A DNA stretch of 6,706 nucleotides, from assembly GCA_017476305.1 (NCBI GenBank), contig JAFVAA010000396.1, forward strand, positions 1-6,706, in the 5' to 3' direction. This DNA comes from Lachnospiraceae bacterium. Lineage in GTDB: Bacteria; Bacillota; Clostridia; Lachnospirales; Lachnospiraceae. Each line of letters begins with the position of its first letter. Position 1 is the first letter of the stretch. The notes beneath the pieces are model-generated. The model did not search any database and was not told where the DNA came from. It saw nothing but the letters and a program-made list of their open reading frames with translations. This document shows, piece after piece, positions 1-5,994 of the stretch. The position numbers and the translations under genes were made by a program.

Positions 1-33
1 AAATTTCTTGGAAATATTTTATTTTTCAGGCAT

Positions 34-40
34 AGAGGAG
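34..40 (+). promoter_or_regulatory. Ribosome binding site fixing the start of the DUF89 gene
   Basis: AGAGGAG lies 6 nt before the ATG at 47. It decides against the longer TTG start at position 8, which has no room for a visible ribosome binding site in this window. Confidence 0.75.
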
Positions 41-46
41 AAGCTT

Positions 47-889
47 ATGTTTTTAACGGAAAAATGTGTGAAATGTCTATATGACAGACAGAAAAAGATT
101 TCGAAGGATGAGGAGTATCTTTCGGAGATAGAACATATTTTAAAAAATCGCGGAGAGCAGGATACGGCACCCTATATGGTGTATTTATTCAATCGGGTGT
201 ATGAAAAGCGTTTTGGAAAAAAGTACAGCTATGAAAAGGAAAAAAAGGAGTGCAATGATCTTCTTTTGTCTATGCAGGAGGATCTGCGGAAAGAGCTTTT
301 AGAAGCAGAGAATCCCATAGAAAAGGCACTGAACTTCGCACGCATCGGGAATTACATGGATTATGGCGCTTTAAAAGAAGTCGATACCGGGCGTTTCCTG
401 ACACTTTTTAAGGAGACAGTATGGAGTGAGAAGGATCATAAGGTGTATCTGTCCTTTTTGAAGGAATGCGAGATGGCGAAGTCTTTTTTACTGATTGCGG
501 ATAACTGCGGGGAAATTGTTTTAGATAAGCTTTTGATAGAAATGCTAAAGAAGCGGTTTTCAGATTTAAAAGTGACGGTCATGGTACGCGGGGGAAGAGT
601 TTTAAATGATGTGACCATGGAGGATGCAAAATATGTGGGGATGCATGAGGTGGCTGATATCGTGACAAATGGTGAGGCAGTTTCCGGAACGGTGTACCAT
701 CTGCTTTCTGAGGAAGCGAAGAAAATTCTTGACCAAGCGGATGTGATCCTTGCGAAAGGGCAGGGAAATTTTGAATCTATGTCCAGGCAGGGGAGGCATA
801 TTTTTTATACCTTTCTATGCAAATGTGATCTGTTTACGGAAAGATTTCAGGTTCCGAAGTTTACGGGAATGTTTGTCGAGGAGAAATGA
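47..889 (+). CDS. DUF89/ARMT1-like metal-dependent phosphatase family protein
   Basis: A 280-residue protein of the DUF89 (ARMT1-like) family. Members studied elsewhere are metal-dependent phosphatases proposed to remove damaged or surplus phosphometabolites; the substrate here cannot be read from sequence. Visible family signatures are an N-terminal Cys-x-x-Cys (C7, C10) followed by LYDRQ, the ADNCGE motif with D152, N153 and E156, the RGGRVLNDVT segment (residues 181-190, with N187 and D188), and KGQGNFE at 237-243. The Asp/Asn residues match the family's metal-site pattern. Length is normal for the bacterial and archaeal subgroup, and no signal peptide is seen, so it should be cytoplasmic. 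An in-frame TTG at position 8 would add 13 residues, but AGAGGAG at 34-40 sits 6 nt before the ATG at 47 and the family usually starts just before the CxxC, so ATG 47 is preferred. It is followed closely by the hydrolase gene and is probably cotranscribed with it. The family call is firm; the substrate is unknown. Confidence 0.9.
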   Translation: MFLTEKCVKCLYDRQKKISKDEEYLSEIEHILKNRGEQDTAPYMVYLFNRVYEKRFGKKYSYEKEKKECNDLLLSMQEDLRKELLEAENPIEKALNFARIGNYMDYGALKEVDTGRFLTLFKETVWSEKDHKVYLSFLKECEMAKSFLLIADNCGEIVLDKLLIEMLKKRFSDLKVTVMVRGGRVLNDVTMEDAKYVGMHEVADIVTNGEAVSGTVYHLLSEEAKKILDQADVILAKGQGNFESMSRQGRHIFYTFLCKCDLFTERFQVPKFTGMFVEEK

Positions 890-899
890 GAGATTTATT

Positions 900-906
900 G
901 GGGGAG
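900..906 (+). promoter_or_regulatory. Ribosome binding site deciding the start of the DUF3237-hydrolase gene
   Basis: GGGGGAG is 6 nt before the ATG at 913. The ATG at 907 directly abuts this motif and the ATG at 886 precedes it, so 913 is the best-supported start. Confidence 0.65.
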
Positions 907-912
907 ATGAAA

Positions 913-2046
913 ATGAAAGAAAAAATATTATCGATTCACGTGGAGTTAGATGAATGTTTTGAGGTTCGGGGCGGTGATAAGAATGTCAATCTGGTAAATT
1001 TTCATGGAACGGCAGTGTCAAAATTTTTCTCGGGAAAAATATTATCCGGCGGTGTGGATACGCAGTTTCAAAGGGCGGGAGAGCATAAACAGCTTTCAGC
1101 CAGGTATATGTTAGAAGGGACGGATTGTACAGGAAAAAAATGTCGGATTTTTATTGAAAATAATGGAACGGAGGGAGAATTGGTAACGAAACCAAGCCTG
1201 GTGACGGATAGTGAGGTACTTTCCTGGCTGATGTCTGCCGCACTGGAGGGGCGAATCGTAAATGAGGAAAATGGAATTCGAATTGAAATCTATGAAATTT
1301 TATCTGAATTTGAACGAACAGAGCATACTTTTGAAAAGGACGGAAGAAAAATCTACGGGGAGCTTTACAGACCTGCAGAGGACAGGAAATGTCCTTTTCT
1401 CATCATGTCTCATGGGTATAATGGATGCAGTGAGGGGATGAGACAGGAGGCAGAGCGAATCGCTGCCAGAGGAATTGCGGTTTACAGCTATGATTTTTGT
1501 GGTGGGGGATTAAATTCGAAAAGCTCCGGAAGGACGACAGAGATGACGATTCCTTCGGAGCAGAGAGACTTAAAGGATGTTTTAGGGGAAGTGGAGAAAA
1601 TCTCATGGATTGATAAAGAAAGGATTTATCTCTTCGGAGGAAGTCAGGGCGGTTTTGTGACAGCACTTACCGCACCGGAGGTGGCAGATCGGATTCAGGG
1701 AATTTTTTTAGAGTTTCCGGCGTTTTGCATCCCGGATGACTGGGCAGGAAAAAAAGAGGAAATAAAAGAGGAGACCTTTGAATTTTTCGGAATGCCATTG
1801 GGAAAATGCTTTGCGGAGGAGCTGCCGGACTATAATGTGTTTCAGTACGCTGCGAAATATAAAGGACCGGTTCTTATCTTCCACGGGGATTCGGATCCTG
1901 TGGTGGGGCTTCGCTATTCGGAGAGACTGGTGGCAGGTTATGACCATGCGGAGCTGCATGTCTTTCCGAAACAGGAGCATGGTTTTGAGGCGCATTTTTT
2001 AACGGTGATGGCAGGGAAAATAAAGGAGTTTTGTAACTACCATTAA
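913..2046 (+). CDS. DUF3237 domain fused to an alpha/beta hydrolase (serine esterase/peptidase-like)
   Basis: A 377-residue two-domain protein. Residues 1 to about 140 read as a DUF3237 domain: a beta-rich segment with FSGKILSGGVDTQ, then LSARYMLEG and an IFIENNG strand, as in stand-alone DUF3237 proteins, whose function is unknown. Residues from about 145 on form an alpha/beta hydrolase with the oxyanion-loop HGYNG at 167-171, the nucleophile elbow GGSQGG with S244, a probable acid D328 in HGDSDPVV, and H356 in EHGFE, so the Ser-Asp-His triad is complete. The hydrolase resembles the acyl-esterase/prolyl-peptidase-like group, but its substrate cannot be named. There is no signal peptide. The open frame reaches an ATG at 886 that overlaps the previous stop, and another ATG is at 907. 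GGGGGAG at 900-906 best serves the ATG at 913. The close spacing suggests an operon with the DUF89 gene upstream and the metallopeptidase gene downstream. Confidence 0.87.
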   Translation: MKEKILSIHVELDECFEVRGGDKNVNLVNFHGTAVSKFFSGKILSGGVDTQFQRAGEHKQLSARYMLEGTDCTGKKCRIFIENNGTEGELVTKPSLVTDSEVLSWLMSAALEGRIVNEENGIRIEIYEILSEFERTEHTFEKDGRKIYGELYRPAEDRKCPFLIMSHGYNGCSEGMRQEAERIAARGIAVYSYDFCGGGLNSKSSGRTTEMTIPSEQRDLKDVLGEVEKISWIDKERIYLFGGSQGGFVTALTAPEVADRIQGIFLEFPAFCIPDDWAGKKEEIKEETFEFFGMPLGKCFAEELPDYNVFQYAAKYKGPVLIFHGDSDPVVGLRYSERLVAGYDHAELHVFPKQEHGFEAHFLTVMAGKIKEFCNYH

Positions 2047-2071
2047 AATTTTATAAATAAGGGGGTTGGAA

Positions 2072-2686
2072 ATGGGTTCTGAGTTTGACTGGTCCTATCT
2101 GTGGGAGCATCATTCGGAAATACTCCTGCTCATAGGGTTTACGTATTTCCTTTTTACACGTGTCTTAGGAATTACACCGCTTACGAGAAACAGGAAAGAG
2201 CTTTTGGATGCGCTGCTTTCCTTTTTACATCAGGAAATCGGGAAGCCCGGCGGGCTGTATCGGATTTCAGAGAGCTTAAATGCGGAATTTCCTAAGAATC
2301 CGAAGGATCCTGTGATTCTTAGGAAAATGGCACAGGAGATTTTGGCACATTGCGGGGTGCAGGAGAGTGAAGTAACGGTGAAAATGGGATTTGAGGATTT
2401 AAATAGTGCCGGTATTTACACAGGAAATGAAATTTCTATCAATAACGGACTTGGTATGCGAAAATCTGAGATTTTAGCGGTGCTCATTCATGAAAGTATG
2501 CATTATTTTCTCATACGGGTTCGTGGAATCCGGTTAGAGGATACCAGGGAGAATGAGTACCTGACGGATATCGCTGCCCTGTATATGGGCTTTGGAGCGT
2601 ATATTCACAGGGGATATGTGAAAGTGGGGTATCTGAAAAGAAATGAAATACGATATGTCAAAAAAAGATTAAAGGAGTATTCCTAA
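2072..2686 (+). CDS. Membrane-anchored putative zinc metallopeptidase (HExxH)
   Basis: A 204-residue protein with one hydrophobic segment near the N-terminus (about residues 17-34, LLLIGFTYFLF core), then a soluble domain. The domain carries HESMH at 140-144, the zinc-protease HExxH pattern, within a hydrophobic helix. A possible third ligand follows in NEYLTDIAALYMGFG (E162 or D166, 18 to 22 residues after H144), an arrangement typical of gluzincin-type peptidases. I do not recognise a named family. The short domain and single anchor suggest a membrane-bound protease with its active domain on one side; the side is not clear because positive charges (RNRK) follow the segment, which favours a cytoplasmic domain. 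The long open frame starts at a TTG (2066) lying directly after AAGGGGG (2059-2065); the ATG at 2072, 6 nt after that motif, is the likely start. It lies 25 nt after the hydrolase gene, so it is probably cotranscribed. No substrate can be inferred. Confidence 0.75.
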   Translation: MGSEFDWSYLWEHHSEILLLIGFTYFLFTRVLGITPLTRNRKELLDALLSFLHQEIGKPGGLYRISESLNAEFPKNPKDPVILRKMAQEILAHCGVQESEVTVKMGFEDLNSAGIYTGNEISINNGLGMRKSEILAVLIHESMHYFLIRVRGIRLEDTRENEYLTDIAALYMGFGAYIHRGYVKVGYLKRNEIRYVKKRLKEYS

Positions 2687-2777
2687 AGTGGGATTACTGA
2701 CAAAATGAAAGTAGATTTCGTTAGGGATTATCATTGCAGGAAAAGAAATTTATGTGTAGAAGGGAGGAGAAAGTAAA
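2687..2777 (+). promoter_or_regulatory. Spacer before the galactanase gene, with a strong ribosome binding site
   Basis: This 91-nt gap carries a strong ribosome binding site, AGGGAGGAG at 2761-2769, 8 nt before the ATG at 2778. I found no convincing -35/-10 pair at proper spacing and no clear terminator hairpin, so whether the galactanase has its own promoter is unresolved. Confidence 0.5.
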
Positions 2778-3740
2778 ATGAAAAAGGAGAAAAACAGAAT
2801 CAGAAAAAATGTTTTATGCAATGTGGGAGTCGTTTTTCTTGCAGCTCTTCTTTTTGCCGGATGCGGTAAGGAGGAACCGGTGGTGGATAAACCACAGGAT
2901 TATGGAGTAGAGGAAGGTGAGGGGACGAGTGAAACCGCAGGAGATGAGAAGAAAAGTGATGCAGGGCCAGCAGCTTCTTCCGGGGAGAGTGCAAAGGAAG
3001 TACCTGATAGTGAGATGACAGAAAAAAATGAAAATTTTTTATGCGGCTGTGATATTTCCACCCTGATTGCAGAGGAAAAAAGCGGGGTGGTTTATTATAA
3101 TGAAGACGGGGAAAAAGAGGATTTATGTAAAATTTTAGCAGACCATGGCGTGAATCTGATTCGTGTGCGCATCTGGAACGATCCGTATGATAAAAAAGGA
3201 CATGGTTACGGTGGTGGAAACTGCGATGTGAAAAATGCCATAAAGATTGGAAAGAGGGCGACGAAATACGGAATGCCTGTGATGATTGATTTTCATTATT
3301 CGGATTTCTGGGCCGATCCGTCAAAGCAGATGTGTCCGAAGGCGTGGGAGGGGATGAAAATTGCGGAGAAAGCAGATGCGCTGTACCGGTATACGATGGA
3401 ATCGCTTACGGAAATTCTGGATGCGGGAGTCGATGTTTCGATGGTTCAGGTGGGAAATGAGACGACTACAGGACTTTCTGGGGAAACAGAATGGGAGAAT
3501 ATTGCGAAGTTAATGAAGGCTGGAAGTAAGGCGGTTCGGGAAATTTCCGAAAAATACGGGAAAGAGATAAAGGTGGTCATACAGTTTACGAATCCGGAGA
3601 ATACGGAAAGCTATGATTCTTACGCATCCGAGCTTAAAAAATATGAGGTGGATTACGATGTATTTGCCTCCTCCTATTATCCGTACTGGCATGGTACGCT
3701 GGAAAATTTGAAGGATGTGCTGAAAAATGTCATTGACTGA
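2778..3740 (+). pseudogene. GH53 endo-beta-1,4-galactanase lipoprotein, 5' part ending at a premature TGA
   Basis: This 320-codon part encodes a lipoprotein signal peptide, a linker and most of a glycoside hydrolase family 53 domain. GH53 enzymes cleave beta-1,4-galactan of type I arabinogalactan in pectin, usually outside the cell. The N-terminus has basic residues, a hydrophobic stretch and the lipobox LFAGC with the lipidated Cys at 29. An acidic Ser/Glu/Gly-rich linker runs to about residue 85. Then come the GH53 hallmarks: GCDIS, LIRVRIWNDP, the GYGGG loop, DFHYSDFWADP and the acid/base glutamate E228 in QVGNET. The frame is cut by TGA at 3738-3740 right after NVID, 9 codons before the expected nucleophile. 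Codons after the stop continue the GH53 domain in the same frame (3741-4160), so the parts belong to one 460-codon gene. The product of this part alone lacks the nucleophile and should be inactive. The family call is firm; the cause of the stop is open. Confidence 0.93.
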
Positions 3741-4160
3741 TATGGAAAAGAAGTGATGGTGGCAGAGATTTCTTATCACTATACATATGAGGACGGTGAC
3801 GGACATACCAATGTAATCTACGATGGTGCATGGGGCGAATTTAACTATGAGGTTTCAGAGGAAGGACAGATTCAGGCTGTGACTGAGTGTGCGGATGCTG
3901 TGAAAACGCTCGGAAAAGCGGGGCTTGGAATCTGCTACTGGGAACCGGCGTGGCTTCCGGTTCCTGCAAAATCAGATAAGGCCAGAAAAAAGCTCTGGGA
4001 GAAATATGGTTCCGGCTGGGCATCCTCCTATGCGGGAGACTATGATCCGGATGATGCCGGAGAAAACTATGGTGGGGATGCATGGGATAATCAGGCACTC
4101 TTTGACTTTACGGGGCATCCGCTAAAGTCGCTTGGGATGTTTCAGAAAATCAGGGAGTGA
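3741..4160 (+). pseudogene. GH53 endo-beta-1,4-galactanase, 3' part continuing in frame after the TGA
   Basis: The same reading frame continues for 139 codons to TGA at 4158-4160 with no further defect. It supplies the rest of the GH53 barrel: YGKEVMVAEISYHYT, which holds the predicted nucleophile (E330 of the joined protein), GICYWEPAWLP, and the C-terminal GGDAWDNQALFDFTGHPLKSLGMF typical of the family end. If translation restarted it could begin at GTG 3753 or ATG 3756, with only a weak purine stretch (GGAAAAGAAG) in front. Such a fragment would lack the signal peptide and the acid/base residue, so it would not be an enzyme by itself. The intact state of this part argues that the interruption is recent or a sequencing error. 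Confidence 0.9.
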
Positions 4161-4248
4161 GAAAGGTGAATAAAAATTGGAACTGTAGATCCGGTTAAAA
4201 AAATTCTGTAATAAAAAGAGTAAGACTAAGGGAATAAGGTGATTTTAT

Positions 4249-4653
4249 ATGATTATAAAGGAAGATTTATGGGATGTATTGGAGGATATGGGATTTTCTA
4301 TGGGGAGGGATATCTGTATACGCCATTTTGCGAATATCAATGCAGATATTCGTGTAGATATTGTCCATGAAAAGATAATATATCCGGAAGCTTTGCAATA
4401 TGAACGTGCAACTACGCTTAATTTTAGTGAAAATGAGAATTTTGTTGTATTAGACTGTATTGTACGTCTTATGGAAATGGGATACAGACCGGAACAGATA
4501 AGGCTGGAAGCAGGAGTTCCAGGCGGTCATGCTGATAATAAAGCCGGGTATTGTGATATTTTAGTCAGTGATAATGATGGAAATGAATACCTGATTATAG
4601 AATGTAAGACTACAGAACAGAAAGAAACGGATGAATTCTGGCAAAAATTATAG
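4249..4653 (+). pseudogene. N-terminal nuclease-like domain of a restriction/N6-adenine methylase protein, truncated
   Basis: A 134-residue product resembling the N-terminal domain (type I restriction HsdR-N-like) found at the start of large N-6 DNA methylase or restriction proteins of Clostridia. Family-like segments are TTLNFSENENFVVLDCIVRLMEMGYRPEQIRLE and a PD-(D/E)xK-type core with D103 in GYCDILV and E118-C119-K120 in LIIECKT. Full-length relatives normally run to many hundreds of residues with a methylase domain after this point; here the frame stops at 4651-4653 just after the nuclease core, and no methylase motifs follow. AAGGTGA at 4235-4241 precedes the ATG by 7 nt, so it may still be translated. 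The preceding 88 nt (4161-4248) are AT-rich with no terminator or promoter I can defend. It is most likely a leftover of a decayed defence gene; a stand-alone domain protein is the alternative. Confidence 0.65.
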
Positions 4654-4853
4654 ATGAAAAGTATAATTCCAGTGAATTGAAATGCTATTGGCGTGGAGCT
4701 GCTTATGATAATTATTATGATTGCATGACCGCTTACATGAGTTGTATAAAATTGGAATGGAAGAATTTTTTGACGACCAGATTACTTATGTAGATCGGAT
4801 TCAAGACCGTGGATGAAAATGCCGAAGAATATATCATGGTGTGTGAATTGTAA
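4635..4853 (+). pseudogene. Frameshifted gene remnant with a possible GNAT-like C-terminal end
   Basis: No intact gene spans 4654-4879, but protein-like sequence appears piecewise. One frame reads IIDEKYNSSELKCYWRGAAY and onward (4635-4793, closed by TAG at 4791). A second frame reads HELYKIGMEEFFDDQITYVD (from 4736, stop at 4814). The first frame resumes with IGFKTVDENAEEYIMVCEL, ending at TAA 4851-4853. Joining them needs two compensating shifts, one near 4735 and one near 4793. The last segment resembles the final strands of GNAT acetyltransferases (a Tyr-x-x-Ile-Gly-Phe-Lys type element), but that is a weak match by eye. No start codon with a ribosome binding site is visible for the first piece, which overlaps the end of the truncated restriction gene. 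I read this as the 3' remnant of a lost gene. Confidence 0.45.
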
Positions 4854-4879
4854 ATCGGGATATGTGGAGGAAATAAAAA

Positions 4880-5272
4880 ATGGAGCAGATTTGGAAAGAG
4901 TTATATCAGGCAGCAAAAGCTGTGCAAAACCCCAGAGACATTTCTGAAAGGATCTCCGCCGGTGGCGTGGCAGCTGCGATTGAGTCCGTAAGTGGCAAGA
5001 TATATACAGGAGTATGCGTAGACACATCTTCTTCGCTCGGAATATGCGCAGAAAGAAATGCCATGTTCAATATGATTACAAACGGTGAAAATGAGATCAA
5101 GCGTGTTTTAGCAATCATGCCCGATGGAAAAACAGGAGCCCCATGTGGTGCATGCAGGGAATTCATGGCTCAGTTGATGATAGGTAGATATCGCGAAGTC
5201 GAGATTATGCTTGATATTGAACATGAAAAAATAGTGACGCTTGACGAGTTAACTCCAGAATGGTGGTTATAA
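4880..5272 (+). CDS. Cytidine deaminase-like zinc enzyme (blasticidin-S deaminase type)
   Basis: A 130-residue cytidine deaminase superfamily protein, the normal length for free-standing members. The zinc site is complete: C56 with A57 and catalytic E58 in GICAERNA, and C89 and C92 in PCGACRE. The segment SAGGVAAAIESVSGKIYTGVC and the C-terminal LTPEWW end fit the subgroup of small bacterial deaminases close to blasticidin-S deaminase, rather than the classical nucleoside-salvage Cdd. Hydrolytic deamination of a cytosine-type base or nucleoside is expected; the true substrate is unknown. There is no signal peptide or membrane segment, so it should be cytoplasmic. The start is supported by GGAGG at 4866-4870, 9 nt upstream. 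It sits between gene remnants in an accessory stretch, so its neighbours do not point to a pathway. The superfamily call is firm; the subgroup is likely. Confidence 0.88.
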   Translation: MEQIWKELYQAAKAVQNPRDISERISAGGVAAAIESVSGKIYTGVCVDTSSSLGICAERNAMFNMITNGENEIKRVLAIMPDGKTGAPCGACREFMAQLMIGRYREVEIMLDIEHEKIVTLDELTPEWWL

Positions 5273-5297
5273 ATTACCGTTTCACGAGGAGAACGAG

Positions 5298-5432
5298 ATG
5301 TACGCACAGGTAGCGACTAAACCGAATACCTTACTCCGTAACGGTGCATACTGCATCGTTATGATGGGTGTGCAAAAATGCACACGGGGGTGTTCATCGT
5401 TACGGGGCAGAAGATTTTTGGATAAAAGATAA
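5298..5432 (+). CDS. Possible small ORF (44 residues), unknown
   Basis: An ATG at 5298 follows GAGGAG (5286-5291) with 6-nt spacing, a strong ribosome binding site 26 nt after the deaminase gene. The frame reads MYAQVATKPNTLLRNGAYCI and ends at TAA 5430-5432. The second half (CTRGCSSLRGRRFLDKR) is rich in Cys and Arg and looks less protein-like. The frame overlaps almost wholly with the nested inverted repeats at 5334-5407, so it could be a real small gene, a leader peptide, or the head of a gene whose body has been lost. No family is recognised. Confidence 0.35.
   Translation: MYAQVATKPNTLLRNGAYCIVMMGVQKCTRGCSSLRGRRFLDKR
5334..5407. repeat. Nested inverted repeats (large hairpin with internal hairpins)
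   Basis: The arms at 5334-5346 (CTCCGTAACGGTG) and 5395-5407 (CATCGTTACGGGG) can form 13 consecutive pairs, including two G-T pairs, around a 48-nt interior. Inside, GTGTGCA (5368-5374) and TGCACAC (5379-5385) form a perfect 7-bp stem with an AAAA loop, and CATC/GATG (5354-5357 and 5363-5366) form a small 4-bp stem. The segment looks more GC-rich than the AT-rich genes that follow. A short T-run (5414-5418) comes 7 nt after the outer stem, too far for a standard intrinsic terminator. It could be a structured RNA, a recombination or mobile-element end, or a regulatory leader for the gene at 5453. Confidence 0.6.
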
Positions 5433-5452
5433 TCATGCAAAGGAGTGGTGAT

Positions 5453-5806
5453 ATGACGGATAAAACGAAGAAGATATTTGAGAAAGCAGGTATACAGGTG
5501 GAAAAAGAGATTACAGATGGATTTTATAAGGTTAAAGATCCGGGAGTGATAGATTTATCTGAATTGAGTAGTTATTTTGGTAATATTACATTTTATTATA
5601 AAAAAGATCATAAAGAGAGAGTCGGAAGTTTTGCGCACACTTTTGTAAGGGCATTTTTTATTATGATTGGAGATGAAAATACGAACTTTGATTATGCACA
5701 TTATCATGCTATGATAGAGCCATATGATTTGACGGTACAAACATTTTATAATTCAGATGCTGCTTCAATAGATACGATAGACATATGTCGTGGAGGAAAT
5801 TATTGA
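5453..5806 (+). CDS. Conserved-looking protein of unknown function (117 residues)
   Basis: A 117-residue, probably cytoplasmic protein with no family I recognise. It starts with a charged helix-like stretch (MTDKTKKIFEKAGIQVEKEI), followed by GFYKVKDPGVIDLSEL and a mixed, aromatic-rich C-terminal half (FAHTFVRAFFIMIGDENTNF, YAHYHAMIEPYDL). There is no signal peptide, and the hydrophobic FFIMI patch is too short for a membrane segment. An in-frame ATG at 5435 lies upstream, but AAAGGAG at 5439-5445 is 7 nt before ATG 5453, so the later start is preferred. Its stop overlaps the next gene's ATG by one base (TGATG), indicating translational coupling. Base composition is clearly AT-richer than the metabolic genes at the left of the window, suggesting acquired DNA. 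Size and pairing recall immunity or antitoxin-like cassettes, but nothing in the sequence proves that. Confidence 0.65.
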   Translation: MTDKTKKIFEKAGIQVEKEITDGFYKVKDPGVIDLSELSSYFGNITFYYKKDHKERVGSFAHTFVRAFFIMIGDENTNFDYAHYHAMIEPYDLTVQTFYNSDAASIDTIDICRGGNY

Positions 5807-5952
5807 TGAAAAATGGAGAATTTGTTTTTGATGAAAGCCGTGATATAATACATAATTATAGAGAATCTATTGAAAGGCATAGTAAATTGATTTTAAACAG
5901 TGATTATGATTATCTTGATCCGGAATTTATAGGTGAAATATCAAAGAATTAG
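5806..5952 (+). CDS. Small coupled ORF of unknown function (48 residues)
   Basis: A 48-residue acidic, AT-rich ORF starting at an ATG that overlaps the preceding TGA by one base and preceded by GGAGG (5792-5796) 9 nt upstream. It ends at TAG 5950-5952. The sequence begins MKNGEFVFDESRDIIHNYRE and has a probable helix over the middle (IIHNYRESIERHSKLIL), then an acidic tail (DYDYLDPEF). No signal peptide or known domain is visible. The coupling and ribosome binding site make translation likely; the partner is the 117-residue protein just upstream. It may be an intact small partner or a shortened gene. Confidence 0.55.
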   Translation: MKNGEFVFDESRDIIHNYRESIERHSKLILNSDYDYLDPEFIGEISKN

Positions 5953-5994
5953 TGTAATTTTTACAGTACCTTTTGAAGTGGGGTGATTTCATAA

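Noticed and set aside
2800..3324. A 174-codon open frame on the minus strand
   Set aside because: It lies opposite the GH53 gene, whose motifs are unmistakable, and its His/Ser/Pro-rich product is typical of an antisense shadow of a purine-rich gene.
3738..3780. TGA followed by a short stem (AGTGAT 3752-3757 with ATCACT 3775-3780) as a selenocysteine signal
   Set aside because: The stem is only 6 bp with a long loop, GH53 enzymes have no conserved Cys or Sec at this site as far as I know, and no selenocysteine machinery is seen in the window.
2778..4160. TGA read as tryptophan by an alternative genetic code
   Set aside because: Other genes here end sensibly at TGA (887-889, 4158-4160, 5804-5806) and use TGG for tryptophan.
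5334..5418. Intrinsic terminator for the deaminase gene
   Set aside because: The T-run begins 7 nt after the outer stem, and the inner 7-bp stem is not followed by T residues.
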